Shown here piece by piece: positions 1 through 5,915 of a DNA stretch of 6,833 nt. Numbering within the stretch: position 1 is the stretch's first letter; each line of letters opens with the position of its first letter. The stretch comes from Bacteroidota bacterium (GTDB lineage Bacteria; Bacteroidota; Bacteroidia; Chitinophagales; Chitinophagaceae): the NCBI GenBank assembly GCA_023386855.1, contig JAEWIW010000313.1, positions 1-6,833 of the forward strand, in the 5' to 3' direction. The notes under the pieces were generated by a model that was not told the origin of the DNA, did no database searches, and saw only the letters and a program-made list of their open reading frames with translations. The position numbers and the translations under genes are program-made.

Positions 1-442
1 GGTTATAATCCCTTACCGTGCCATTGTAATAGCGCCTGCTCTGATTGATCTTTGTTTCCATTTCTTTTAAGTCGTTCTGGAGACTTAAAAAATTTGCATT
101 GGCCTTAAGGTCGGGGTATTGTTCTGCAACAGCAAAGAAATCAAGTAATGCACGGTTCATTTCATTGCCCGCTTCCATCTGTTCGGAAGGTGTTTTGGCG
201 GCCATACTCCTGCTTCGAAGACTTATCACTTTTTCAAGTGTTTTGCTTTCATGAATGGCATAACCTTTCACGGTTTCAACCAGGTTCGGTATCATGTCAT
301 TTCTTTGTTGAAGGAATGTTCCAATACCACTCCAGCCTTCTTTTACTAAAATCCGCTGGCGTGTAAGCCTGTTATAGATGATCACGAAAAAGAGCAGTAC
401 AAAGACCACAATTATTCCGACCAGAAGAATGTTTGACATCAT
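1..442 (-). CDS. lemA: LemA family protein, N-terminal 147 residues (cut by window edge)
   Basis: The frame is open from an ATG-ATG pair at 442/439 leftwards to the window edge, so the C-terminus is missing (LemA proteins are usually about 185-200 residues). The product starts MMSNILLVG and has one membrane helix at about residues 5-23 (a run of I, V, F, L), then a charged helical cytoplasmic or periplasmic part. Family hallmarks are visible: R-N-D-M-I-P-N-L-V-E-T-V-K-G-Y-A near residues 47-62, Y-P-D-L-K-A-N-A-N-F at about 110-120, and R-R-Y-Y-N-G-T-V-R-D-Y-N at the end of what can be read. LemA proteins are single-pass helical membrane proteins of poorly known function. The gene lies downstream of the aldo/keto reductase but behind a strong terminator, so it probably has its own promoter; no convincing TAnnTTTG box was seen between 443 and 484. 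Which of the two adjacent ATGs is used cannot be decided. Confidence 0.93.
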   Translation of the reverse strand, partial: MMSNILLVGIIVVFVLLFFVIIYNRLTRQRILVKEGWSGIGTFLQQRNDMIPNLVETVKGYAIHESKTLEKVISLRSRSMAAKTPSEQMEAGNEMNRALLDFFAVAEQYPDLKANANFLSLQNDLKEMETKINQSRRYYNGTVRDYN

Positions 443-484
443 GCAGGTATTTGGTAGGCAATTAATTTACTCATTTTGCCCGGT

Positions 485-512
485 AAAAAAAAGGCCGGGA
501 TAAACTCCCGGC
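485..512 (-). terminator. Intrinsic terminator after the aldo/keto reductase gene
   Basis: Read on the minus strand, a perfect 7-bp GC-rich stem (GCCGGGA / TCCCGGC, plus-strand arms 494-500 and 506-512) with a 5-nt loop is followed by two C residues and then eight T residues (plus-strand A tract 485-492). This is a classical Rho-independent terminator for the leftward reductase transcript, about 90 nt past its stop codon. It separates that unit from the lemA gene. On the plus strand the stem is followed only by AATTTTAT, so bidirectional use is less likely. Confidence 0.9.
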
Positions 513-540
513 AATTTTATAAGCATGATATATCTGTTAT

Positions 541-621
541 GTATGTTCAACATCATGATTCAGCAAGTTGATCATCATCACGAATGTTCAGGAAGTATGA
601 ACATCACGAATGTTCAGCAAG
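541..621. repeat. Degenerate tandem duplication around the reductase stop codon
   Basis: The 16-mer CATCACGAATGTTCAG occurs exactly at 576-591 and again at 602-617, the second copy spanning the stop codon of the reductase (604-606). A third, diverged copy lies at 541-567; compared with 595-621 it matches at 19 of 27 positions, and both end in TTCAGCAAG. Read on the minus strand, the first and third copies encode similar tails (LAEHS-stop and LAES-stop). This looks like a local duplication of the 3' end of the gene, after which the nearest stop became the working one. Confidence 0.6.
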
Positions 622-1605
622 AATTGAATCGATCCTGTTCAGCTGGTCCTGGTCGATAGCTGAAGCATGGGTTACCTTGATGAGTTCCTTTAATTGTTTA
701 ACCTTGCTAACACCCACAAGCACTGATGTGATCCTGTTGTCGCGCAGAAGCCAGCTCACGGCCAGTTGAGCGAGCGACTGGTCTCTTTCCTTTGCTATTG
801 AATTGAGGGCTGATATCTTTTTAAGCAGGGCAGGGGACAGGGCGGAAGCTTCAATAGCGCCATTGCCTCTTTGCCTTGCGATCCTGCTGTCTTTAGGAAT
901 ATCTTTTAAATATTTATCTGTAAGCAGTCCCTGTGCCAGCGGTGAAAAGGCAATGCATCCCACTTTCTTTTCCTGTAACACATCAAGCAAACCTTCTTCA
1001 GGTGTTCTCACCAGCATGGAATATTTGGGCTGGTGAATAAGGCATGGTGTGCCCATCGAGCGAAGCATATCAATGGCCTGTGCGGCAAAAGGTGCATCAT
1101 AGTTGGATATTCCAACGTACAATGCCTTTCCCTGTTTTACGACCAGGTCAAGCGCTCCCATGGTTTCTTCCAGTGGAGTGGATGGATCATGACGGTGATG
1201 GTAAAAGATATCTACATGATCAAGACCCATTCGCTGCAGGCTCTGGTCAAGGCTTGCCACAAGGTATTTCTTTGAACCCCAGTCGCCATATGGCCCTGGC
1301 CACATGGTATAACCAGCCTTTGTGGATATGATCATTTCATCGCGGTATTCCGCCATATCCTTTTTTAATATCCTGCCAAAAGTTTTTTCTGCAGCTCCCG
1401 GGGGAGGACCATAATTGTTTGCGAGATCGAAATGAGTAATGCCATGATCAAATGCAAATCTTATGATATCCCTTGCATTGTCCGGCGAATCTGGTTCCCC
1501 AAAATTCTGCCATAAGCCAAGCGATAATACAGGGAGTTGAAGGCCACTATTGCCGCAGCGGCGGTATTGCATTTGTGAATACCTTTCTTCTGAAGCTGTA
1601 TGCAT
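604..1605 (-). CDS. gpr: Aldo/keto reductase, YghZ/Gpr type (L-glyceraldehyde 3-phosphate reductase-like)
   Basis: A 333-residue NADPH-dependent (beta/alpha)8-barrel oxidoreductase. The catalytic tetrad is complete: D60 and Y65 in FDLANNYGPPPG, K96 in STKAGY, H137 in FYHHR. GITHFDLANNYGPPPG, MWPGPYG, KALYVGIS and CIAFSPLAQGLLT match E. coli YghZ (Gpr) closely. YghZ reduces L-glyceraldehyde 3-phosphate and also acts on methylglyoxal and similar aldehydes. The start at 1605 was chosen because the N-terminus (EERYSQMQYRRCG) then matches the ERYGQMQYRYCG segment of YghZ; the alternative ATG at 1572 has a better upstream purine stretch (AGAAAGG) but would drop this conserved segment. The frame stays open upstream to 1818, but that part overlaps the AraC gene and is not coding for this protein. 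It lies 43 nt behind the AraC-family gene and is probably controlled by it or cotranscribed with it. Substrate in this organism is inferred. Confidence 0.93.
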   Translation of the reverse strand: MHTASEERYSQMQYRRCGNSGLQLPVLSLGLWQNFGEPDSPDNARDIIRFAFDHGITHFDLANNYGPPPGAAEKTFGRILKKDMAEYRDEMIISTKAGYTMWPGPYGDWGSKKYLVASLDQSLQRMGLDHVDIFYHHRHDPSTPLEETMGALDLVVKQGKALYVGISNYDAPFAAQAIDMLRSMGTPCLIHQPKYSMLVRTPEEGLLDVLQEKKVGCIAFSPLAQGLLTDKYLKDIPKDSRIARQRGNGAIEASALSPALLKKISALNSIAKERDQSLAQLAVSWLLRDNRITSVLVGVSKVKQLKELIKVTHASAIDQDQLNRIDSILAEHS

Positions 1606-1630
1606 AAGTAAAATAGTTGTACTATAAAGA

Positions 1631-1648
1631 TAAAGACATAAGTCTTCA
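1631..1648 (-). other. Small hairpin between the AraC gene and the reductase
   Basis: AAGAC and GTCTT arms (plus strand 1633-1637 and 1642-1646) flank a 4-nt loop; on the minus strand the stem extends to 7 pairs with one G-U and is followed by a weakly T-rich stretch. It sits directly after the AraC stop codon and before the reductase start. It could be a weak terminator or attenuator that lets only part of the transcript through, but the stem is AT-rich and short, so it may have no role. Confidence 0.25.
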
Positions 1649-2530
1649 TTAAATGAATGTTCTGATTCCTGATGAATTATAGGCTTCGCGGAATTCTTTT
1701 GGTGTGCAGTCTTTTTTCTTTTTAAAGATCCTGTTGAAATTCGACATGTTATTGAACCCGCATTTATACGCCACTTCATTGATGCTTTGCGTGGTATCGA
1801 TAAGCATCCTTGATGCATGACCCAGTCTTATTTCATTGAGTGTATCCACAAATGTTTTCCCCGTCCTTATCTTGAAGAACCTGCTGAAGGAAACTTCAGT
1901 CATATTGGTAAGCTTTGCCGCTTCACTTAAATTCACTTCCTTATCAAAATTACGGTTCAGGTATTCCATTACCTTTTCAACACGACGGCTATTATAGGAA
2001 AGCGATTCCATATTGGAAAAAGAAGAATCGGATAATGAACGGATATTCCTTGAGGTAGAAAGATCATGAAGGATCGACATGAGTTCAAGAACGGAATCAA
2101 ATCCATGTTTTTGAGGAAGCTCCATCAGCCTGGGCCTGATCACCTGTATGGTTTCAGGTGAGAACATGATACCACGCAATGAACGTTCAAACATGTTGCG
2201 GATAAAACTCATCTGGTTCCTTTGCAAAAACTTTTCATCAAAAAGGTCCCTGTGGAACTGGATGGTGATCTCTCTTATTTCTTTGCTCCTGCATTTATGG
2301 GTGAACCATCCATGTTGAAGATTCGGACCAACTAATATCAATTCATGATCCGATATCTCGTCGATATGATCACCTATCACACGTTTGGCTCCTTTGGCGT
2401 TCTGGATAAAATTTAATTCGAATTCTTCATGGTAATGAAGCGGGAAATCGAACTCAGACTTCACCCTGGAGAATACAGTAAAGCAATCGCTTTGGGTTAA
2501 GGGAGTAATCTCCCTTAAAAGTTTTTTCAT
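1649..2530 (-). CDS. AraC family transcriptional regulator with N-terminal cupin domain
   Basis: A 293-residue one-component regulator. The N-terminal part carries a cupin-type ligand-binding fold: FDFPLHYHEEFELNFI at about residues 27-42 is the usual metal- or sugar-binding strand pair of AraC sensor domains, followed by the ELILVGPNLQHGW segment. The C-terminal 110 residues (from V184) hold the two helix-turn-helix motifs of the AraC DNA-binding domain: NLSEAAKLTNMTEVSFSRFF (from about 200) and SINEVAYKCGFNNMSNFNRIF (from about 249), closing with the family signature TPKEFRE. The start at 2530 gives a full-length protein; no clear ribosome binding site is present, as usual in Bacteroidota. 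A 6-codon minicistron (2556-2536, minus strand) ends 5 nt before the start. The gene is followed 43 nt later by the reductase, a common regulator-target order. The ligand cannot be told from sequence; a carbon source or reactive aldehyde is a guess. Confidence 0.95.
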   Translation of the reverse strand: MKKLLREITPLTQSDCFTVFSRVKSEFDFPLHYHEEFELNFIQNAKGAKRVIGDHIDEISDHELILVGPNLQHGWFTHKCRSKEIREITIQFHRDLFDEKFLQRNQMSFIRNMFERSLRGIMFSPETIQVIRPRLMELPQKHGFDSVLELMSILHDLSTSRNIRSLSDSSFSNMESLSYNSRRVEKVMEYLNRNFDKEVNLSEAAKLTNMTEVSFSRFFKIRTGKTFVDTLNEIRLGHASRMLIDTTQSINEVAYKCGFNNMSNFNRIFKKKKDCTPKEFREAYNSSGIRTFI

Positions 2531-2827
2531 ACGGCCTAATCGTTTTGTGTATCCATTTTAAAGGTAAAAAAAAGCAGGTGCAACTATGAAATAATATTAA
2601 GGAGGTTCGGGTTGATACAACACCGTATGATGTTGAAATAAAGGTTATTAGCGGTTTGGCAAAAACGGCTATGATACTAATCAATTAAAATTATACTCAT
2701 ATTGGATAAAAAAGTATCAATTAAATGTCTATATCACTAAGGCAACAGCATCACCAGCTAATAGGAGGAGATAGTTTAATACATCATTGTGCTTTCTTAC
2801 CCTTGAGCAAACATTCTAAAAAATAAT

Positions 2828-2847
2828 AAAAGTATTTCGGTACTTTT
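2828..2847. promoter_or_regulatory. Palindrome overlapping the -33 element of the Ric operon promoter (candidate operator)
   Basis: AAAAGTA (2828-2834) and TACTTTT (2841-2847) are perfect 7-bp inverted arms with a 6-bp spacer. The right arm touches the TTTG -33 box, so a protein bound here would block RNA polymerase. The Rrf2-family regulator encoded at the end of the operon is the obvious candidate to bind it; a Crp/Fnr-type regulator would also suit a two-arm site with 6-bp spacing. AT-rich 7-bp arms can arise by chance, so the argument rests on position. Confidence 0.45.
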
Positions 2848-2878
2848 TTGCTTTATCGAGAAATTTGGAATAGTTTTG
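2847..2878 (+). promoter_or_regulatory. Bacteroidota-type promoter of the Ric operon
   Basis: TTTG at 2847-2850, 20 nt, then TAGTTTTG at 2871-2878, which fits the Bacteroidota housekeeping consensus (TTTG at -33, TAnnTTTG at -7, spacing 17-23) at every defined position. The start of transcription would fall near 2884-2887, giving a leader of only about a dozen bases before the ATG at 2898. Confidence 0.8.
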
Positions 2879-2897
2879 TGTTCAAACAAAAGAACTC

Positions 2898-3821
2898 ATG
2901 GAAGCAATAACAGAAAACATCCTCAACGTAACACTGCTTGAACCAAGGCAAAAGCACCCTACTATTTTTGTAAGGTTTGATGAACTACAGCCGGGTGAAA
3001 GCCTGACCATCCATAACGATCATGATCCCAAGCCCCTCTATTACCAATTGCTTGGTGAAAGAGGAAACATATTTACCTGGGAATACCTCGAGCAGGGTCC
3101 TCAATGGTGGAAAGTGCGCATCAGCAAGAACAAACTGGGCGAAGTGGATGAAACCCTGGGCGCCATAGCAGCCAAAGACCTTCGTAAAGCGGAAGTGTTC
3201 AAGAAATATGGTCTTGATTTCTGCTGCGGTGGTAAGAAGACCGTGAAGGAAGCCTGCGCCGAAAAAGGGATTGATGTTACTAAAGTTGAACAGGAACTGC
3301 AACAGGCTGATAAGAAAATTTCAACTCGTCCATTACCTTACCAGGACTGGTCGCTGGATTTTCTTGCCGATTACATTGTGAATACACATCACAGTTATGT
3401 AAGGAAGGCATCTCCTGAATTGAAAGAACTTGCAGCGAAAGTGGCAAGGGTGCATGGTGACCAGCATCCAGAACTGTTGCCGATTTCCCGGCTTGTTAAT
3501 GAGATCGTGGAAGAATTGAGCGAACACATGGTAAAAGAAGAGCAGATTGTTTTTCCTTTCATAAAAGAGCTGGTTAAAGCAGGAAATTTAACGCAGGACC
3601 TGCAAGCCCCGATCCATCTTATGGAAGAGGAGCATGAAGAAGTTGGAGGAAAGCTTGAAGAAATCAGGACACTCAGCAACAATTATGAAATTCCTGCTGA
3701 TGGATGTGCATCGTATAATTTATTATTCAGCATGCTGGTAGATTTTGAAGATGATCTTTTTAATCATATCCATCTTGAAAACAATATCCTGTTTCCAAAA
3801 GCGATCAATTTTAAAAAATAA
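2898..3821 (+). CDS. ric: DUF2249-Ric fusion: iron-sulfur cluster repair di-iron protein (YtfE/ScdA family)
   Basis: A 307-residue soluble protein in three parts. Residues about 11-76 are a DUF2249 domain (RFDELQPGESL, NDHDPKPLYYQL, FTWEYLEQGPQWWKVRI). Residues about 84-140 are the ScdA N-terminal domain with its C109-C110-G-G motif (KYGLDFCCGGKK). Residues about 150-305 are a hemerythrin-like four-helix bundle. Aligned with E. coli YtfE, the di-iron ligands are present: H164 (or H165), H186, H210 and E214 (SEHMVKEEQIVFP), H246 (EEEHEE), H290 and E294 (NHIHLENNILFP). Ric proteins restore Fe-S clusters damaged by nitric oxide or oxidants in the cytoplasm. E. coli YtfE lacks the DUF2249 part, so at 307 against about 220 residues this is a longer architecture. 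The start follows the predicted promoter by about a dozen bases. It is the first gene of a five-gene operon whose last gene encodes an Rrf2 regulator, consistent with stress induction. Confidence 0.95.
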   Translation: MEAITENILNVTLLEPRQKHPTIFVRFDELQPGESLTIHNDHDPKPLYYQLLGERGNIFTWEYLEQGPQWWKVRISKNKLGEVDETLGAIAAKDLRKAEVFKKYGLDFCCGGKKTVKEACAEKGIDVTKVEQELQQADKKISTRPLPYQDWSLDFLADYIVNTHHSYVRKASPELKELAAKVARVHGDQHPELLPISRLVNEIVEELSEHMVKEEQIVFPFIKELVKAGNLTQDLQAPIHLMEEEHEEVGGKLEEIRTLSNNYEIPADGCASYNLLFSMLVDFEDDLFNHIHLENNILFPKAINFKK

Positions 3822-3835
3822 ATGAATAGCCGCTT

Positions 3836-4654
3836 ATGATCATCAATGCGCATACAACCATCGGGCAGGTGCTCAGGCATAACCCGGGATCACTGGATGC
3901 CATTATCAGCCTCAGTACAAGGTTCCGCAAATTGCGGAACCCGGTGCTGAGAAAACTGATGGCGGCAAGAACAAGCATTGAAACAGCGGCCCGTATGGGC
4001 GGCTGCACGGTGAATGATTTTTTTGATAAACTGGAACCTCTGGGCTTTACAGCCGATCGTACCGAAATATTATCGGGGAAAAAATCAGGTTTGCCATTGT
4101 TCATCCGCCAGCTCGATAAAAAAAAGATCGAAGAAATGGATGTTCGTGGTATCATTTCATCCGGTAAGGATCCTCTTCAGCCTATTATGAAAAAAAGCAG
4201 CGAGCTGAAACCCGGGCAGGTGCTGAAACTGGTCAATACCTTTGAACCTGTTCCGCTGATGCGGCTGTTGGAAAACAAAGGATTTTGCAGTTATGCAGAT
4301 ATTATTTCCGATGATCTTGTTGAAACCTATTTTTACCGTAAAGAAAACGCGGCATTGAAAGAAGAGGAGGAACTGCTTTCTGATGAAAGCTGGGATAATA
4401 TCATTCAGGATTACCAGGGAAAGATTGTGTATATCAATGTGCAGCAACTGGAGATGCCGCAGCCTATGATGAAGATCCTTGAATCATTGGATGCTCTTCC
4501 AGGTGAACATGCATTGTTTGTATATCACAAACGGGTGCCTGTGTTCCTGCTGCCTGAATTAAGAAAGCGTGGTTTTGATTTCAGAATACGTGAAATTGAT
4601 CCTACAGAAGTTCATCTTTTAATATTTCCAAACGATTATGGCAGTGCCGGCTAA
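3836..4654 (+). CDS. DUF1858-DUF2249-DUF2249 protein
   Basis: A 272-residue soluble protein without signal peptide. Residues about 1-66 are a DUF1858 domain (TTIGQVLRHNPGSLDAIIS, KLRNPVLRKLMAARTSIETA, RMGG). Residues about 100-168 are a DUF2249 domain (MDVRGIISSGKDPLQPIM, PGQVLKLVNTFEPVPLMRLL, TYFYR). After an acidic linker (170-190), residues about 197-264 form a second DUF2249 domain (QLEMPQPMMKILESLDALPG, VPVFLLPELRKRGFDF). DUF2249 has a TusA-like fold and recurs beside Ric, denitrification and heme-copper oxidase genes; its biochemical role is not established. The gene starts 14 nt after the Ric stop and its last 17 nt overlap the next gene, which suggests translational coupling. The same DUF2249 domain also begins the Ric protein, so the two may interact or share a partner (inference). 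A long hairpin lies in its 5' part (3911-3951). Confidence 0.88.
   Translation: MIINAHTTIGQVLRHNPGSLDAIISLSTRFRKLRNPVLRKLMAARTSIETAARMGGCTVNDFFDKLEPLGFTADRTEILSGKKSGLPLFIRQLDKKKIEEMDVRGIISSGKDPLQPIMKKSSELKPGQVLKLVNTFEPVPLMRLLENKGFCSYADIISDDLVETYFYRKENAALKEEEELLSDESWDNIIQDYQGKIVYINVQQLEMPQPMMKILESLDALPGEHALFVYHKRVPVFLLPELRKRGFDFRIREIDPTEVHLLIFPNDYGSAG
3911..3951 (+). repeat. Long inverted repeat / hairpin inside the DUF1858 coding region
   Basis: GGTTCCGCAA (3921-3930) and TTGCGGAACC (3932-3941) are perfect 10-bp arms around a single A. Outside a 2x2 mismatch, CTCAGTAC (3911-3918) pairs with GTGCTGAG (3944-3951), with one G-U pair. As RNA this gives a 41-nt stem of about 17 pairs with a 3-nt loop. 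It covers the codons of the conserved FRKLRNPVLR segment, so part of the sequence is constrained by the protein, but the symmetry is far above what that requires. No T tract follows, so it is not a standard terminator. Confidence 0.7.
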
Positions 4655-5912
4655 CAGTGCATCACAGAATACTTCCTATAAAGTGGTATTGCCCTTTTAT
4701 ATATATGCGGCAGCCGCTTTTTTTGTGGCTACATTAATGCTTGTATTTTCTTCCAGTGCTTTCACCCAGCATTATTTTCATCCCAATACATTGGCGATAA
4801 CACATGTAATGGCCCTTGGATGGGGAACCATGATCATACTTGGAGCGAGCTACCAGCTGGTGCCTGTGCTCATCGAACATAAATTATACAGCGACAGGCT
4901 AGCATATCTTTCTTTTTTTCTTGCTGCTACAGGTATTCCCTTTCTTGCCTATGCGTTCCTGACCTTTGATATGGGATGGCCGGCGCAAACAGGGGGCATA
5001 CTGGTAAATCTTGCTGTAATAGTATTCATGATCAATATGGCTATGACCATGGCTGGAAATAAAAAACAGAATGTGCATGCCATGTTCATGTTAACAGCCA
5101 CTGCATGGTTGCTGGTCACTACACTGGTTGGCCTGTTACTGGTGTATAATTTTAGCTGGAACATGCTGTCTAACGATTCACTGCATTACCTTCCTTTCCA
5201 TGCACACCTTGGCATTATTGGTTGGTTCCTGTTGCTGGTGATTGGAGTGGGATCAAGGCTTATTCCCATGTTCCTGATATCGAAATACACCAATGAAAAG
5301 CTGCTGTGGACAATTTTCATCCTGTTGAATGGTGGCCTTTCGATTTTCGTGGGAATGTTCCTGGTAAATATGGAAATAGAATTTTTTGCGCTGCCTGTTA
5401 TCATGGGAATTGTTGCCATCGCATGCTTTGGATACTATTGTTTCCGTGCATTCAGGGAAAGAATCCGCAAGCAGGTAGATGAACCTATGAAGATATCATT
5501 GGTATCCGTTGGCATTATGTTGCTGGCTTTGTTGATACTGGGCATCGTGGTTGCACTGCTTATTGTTCCTGTAAAATCCTCTTCGGTTGTGTTGGTATAT
5601 GGATTTTCCATTTTCTTTGGATGGATCACCGCGCTGATCTTTGGTATGACTTTCAAAACCCTTCCTTTTATTATCTGGAACAAGGTTTACCACAGCATGG
5701 CAGGAAAGAAGAAAACACCTAATCCCAAAGACCTGTTCAGTACACCGGTATTCAATGCAATGGCGATCACTTACCTTGCCGGATTTATTTTGTTCATCAC
5801 AGGGGTGCTGCTGATTAAAATCCTATTCTTGCAACTGGCTACAGGCCTGTTGCTGGCAGCGGCCATACTGTATAACTGGAATGTATTTAAACTTGTGTTG
5901 CATAAAGCATGA
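4638..5912 (+). CDS. 12-TM membrane protein resembling heme-copper oxidase subunit I / NnrS
   Basis: A 424-residue polytopic inner-membrane protein with about 12 hydrophobic helices (roughly 16-37, 51-78, 88-110, 118-140, 147-172, 186-214, 223-244, 250-270, 286-310, 316-347, 370-392, 394-416). Helices 2, 6 and 10 share one motif, [H/F]-x4-G-W-x6-G-x4-[L/T]-x-P: H56-G61-W62-G69-P76, H190-G195-W196-G203-P210, F323-G328-W329-G336-P343. That spacing of four helices (133-134 residues) fits the threefold pseudo-symmetry of heme-copper oxidase subunit I. Histidines occur at helix 2 (H56, with H45 and H48 before it) and helix 6 (H188, H190), but helix 7 lacks the His-His pair and helix 10 lacks the heme histidines of true oxidases, so normal oxygen or NO reduction is unlikely. 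NnrS, a 12-TM heme/copper protein of NO resistance, is the closest role by context. The start overlaps the upstream gene by 17 nt. Family assignment is tentative; the topology is firm. Confidence 0.75.
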   Translation: MAVPANSASQNTSYKVVLPFYIYAAAAFFVATLMLVFSSSAFTQHYFHPNTLAITHVMALGWGTMIILGASYQLVPVLIEHKLYSDRLAYLSFFLAATGIPFLAYAFLTFDMGWPAQTGGILVNLAVIVFMINMAMTMAGNKKQNVHAMFMLTATAWLLVTTLVGLLLVYNFSWNMLSNDSLHYLPFHAHLGIIGWFLLLVIGVGSRLIPMFLISKYTNEKLLWTIFILLNGGLSIFVGMFLVNMEIEFFALPVIMGIVAIACFGYYCFRAFRERIRKQVDEPMKISLVSVGIMLLALLILGIVVALLIVPVKSSSVVLVYGFSIFFGWITALIFGMTFKTLPFIIWNKVYHSMAGKKKTPNPKDLFSTPVFNAMAITYLAGFILFITGVLLIKILFLQLATGLLLAAAILYNWNVFKLVLHKA

Positions 5913-5915
5913 TCC

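Larger units (their letters stand above)
2531..2897. other. Divergent intergenic region between the AraC gene and the Ric operon
   Basis: No convincing gene is present in these 367 bp. It is AT-rich and contains the Ric promoter and a palindrome (described separately), plus several AGTAT half-sites: ATACT at 2674-2678 and 2693-2697, AGTAT at 2713-2717 and 2831-2835. The pair TGATACT (2672-2678) and AGTATCA (2713-2719) forms a 7-bp inverted repeat, and ATCAATTAAA is repeated directly at 2680-2689 and 2716-2725. No confident promoter for the leftward AraC gene was found; TACCTTTA on the minus strand (2566-2559) is close to the -7 consensus but has a poorly spaced partner. Confidence 0.5.

Noticed and set aside
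1606..1818. In-frame 71-codon upstream extension of the aldo/keto reductase, starting at 1818
   Set aside because: It overlaps the conserved C-terminal DNA-binding domain of the AraC gene in another frame, has no homology to reductases, and the start at 1605 already gives the full family N-terminus.
2559..2583. Possible AraC promoter on the minus strand (TTG, then TACCTTTA)
   Set aside because: The spacing is only 14 nt and the last base of the -7 box is wrong, so it does not fit the Bacteroidota consensus well enough to annotate.
2585..2689. Open stretch reading KEVRVDTTPYDVEIKVISG on the plus strand, with a purine-rich AAGGAGG, possibly a gene remnant
   Set aside because: The composition looks protein-like, but it is only about 33 codons between stops, has no ATG at its beginning and matches no family that I recognise.
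2725..2826. 33-codon plus-strand reading frame starting MSISLRQQHH
   Set aside because: No ribosome binding site or promoter, low-complexity composition and no recognisable family; such short frames are expected by chance.
4638..5912. Calling the membrane protein a functional cytochrome oxidase or NO reductase subunit I
   Set aside because: The His ligands expected in helices 7 and 10 are absent, and no subunit II, III or cytochrome c gene accompanies it.
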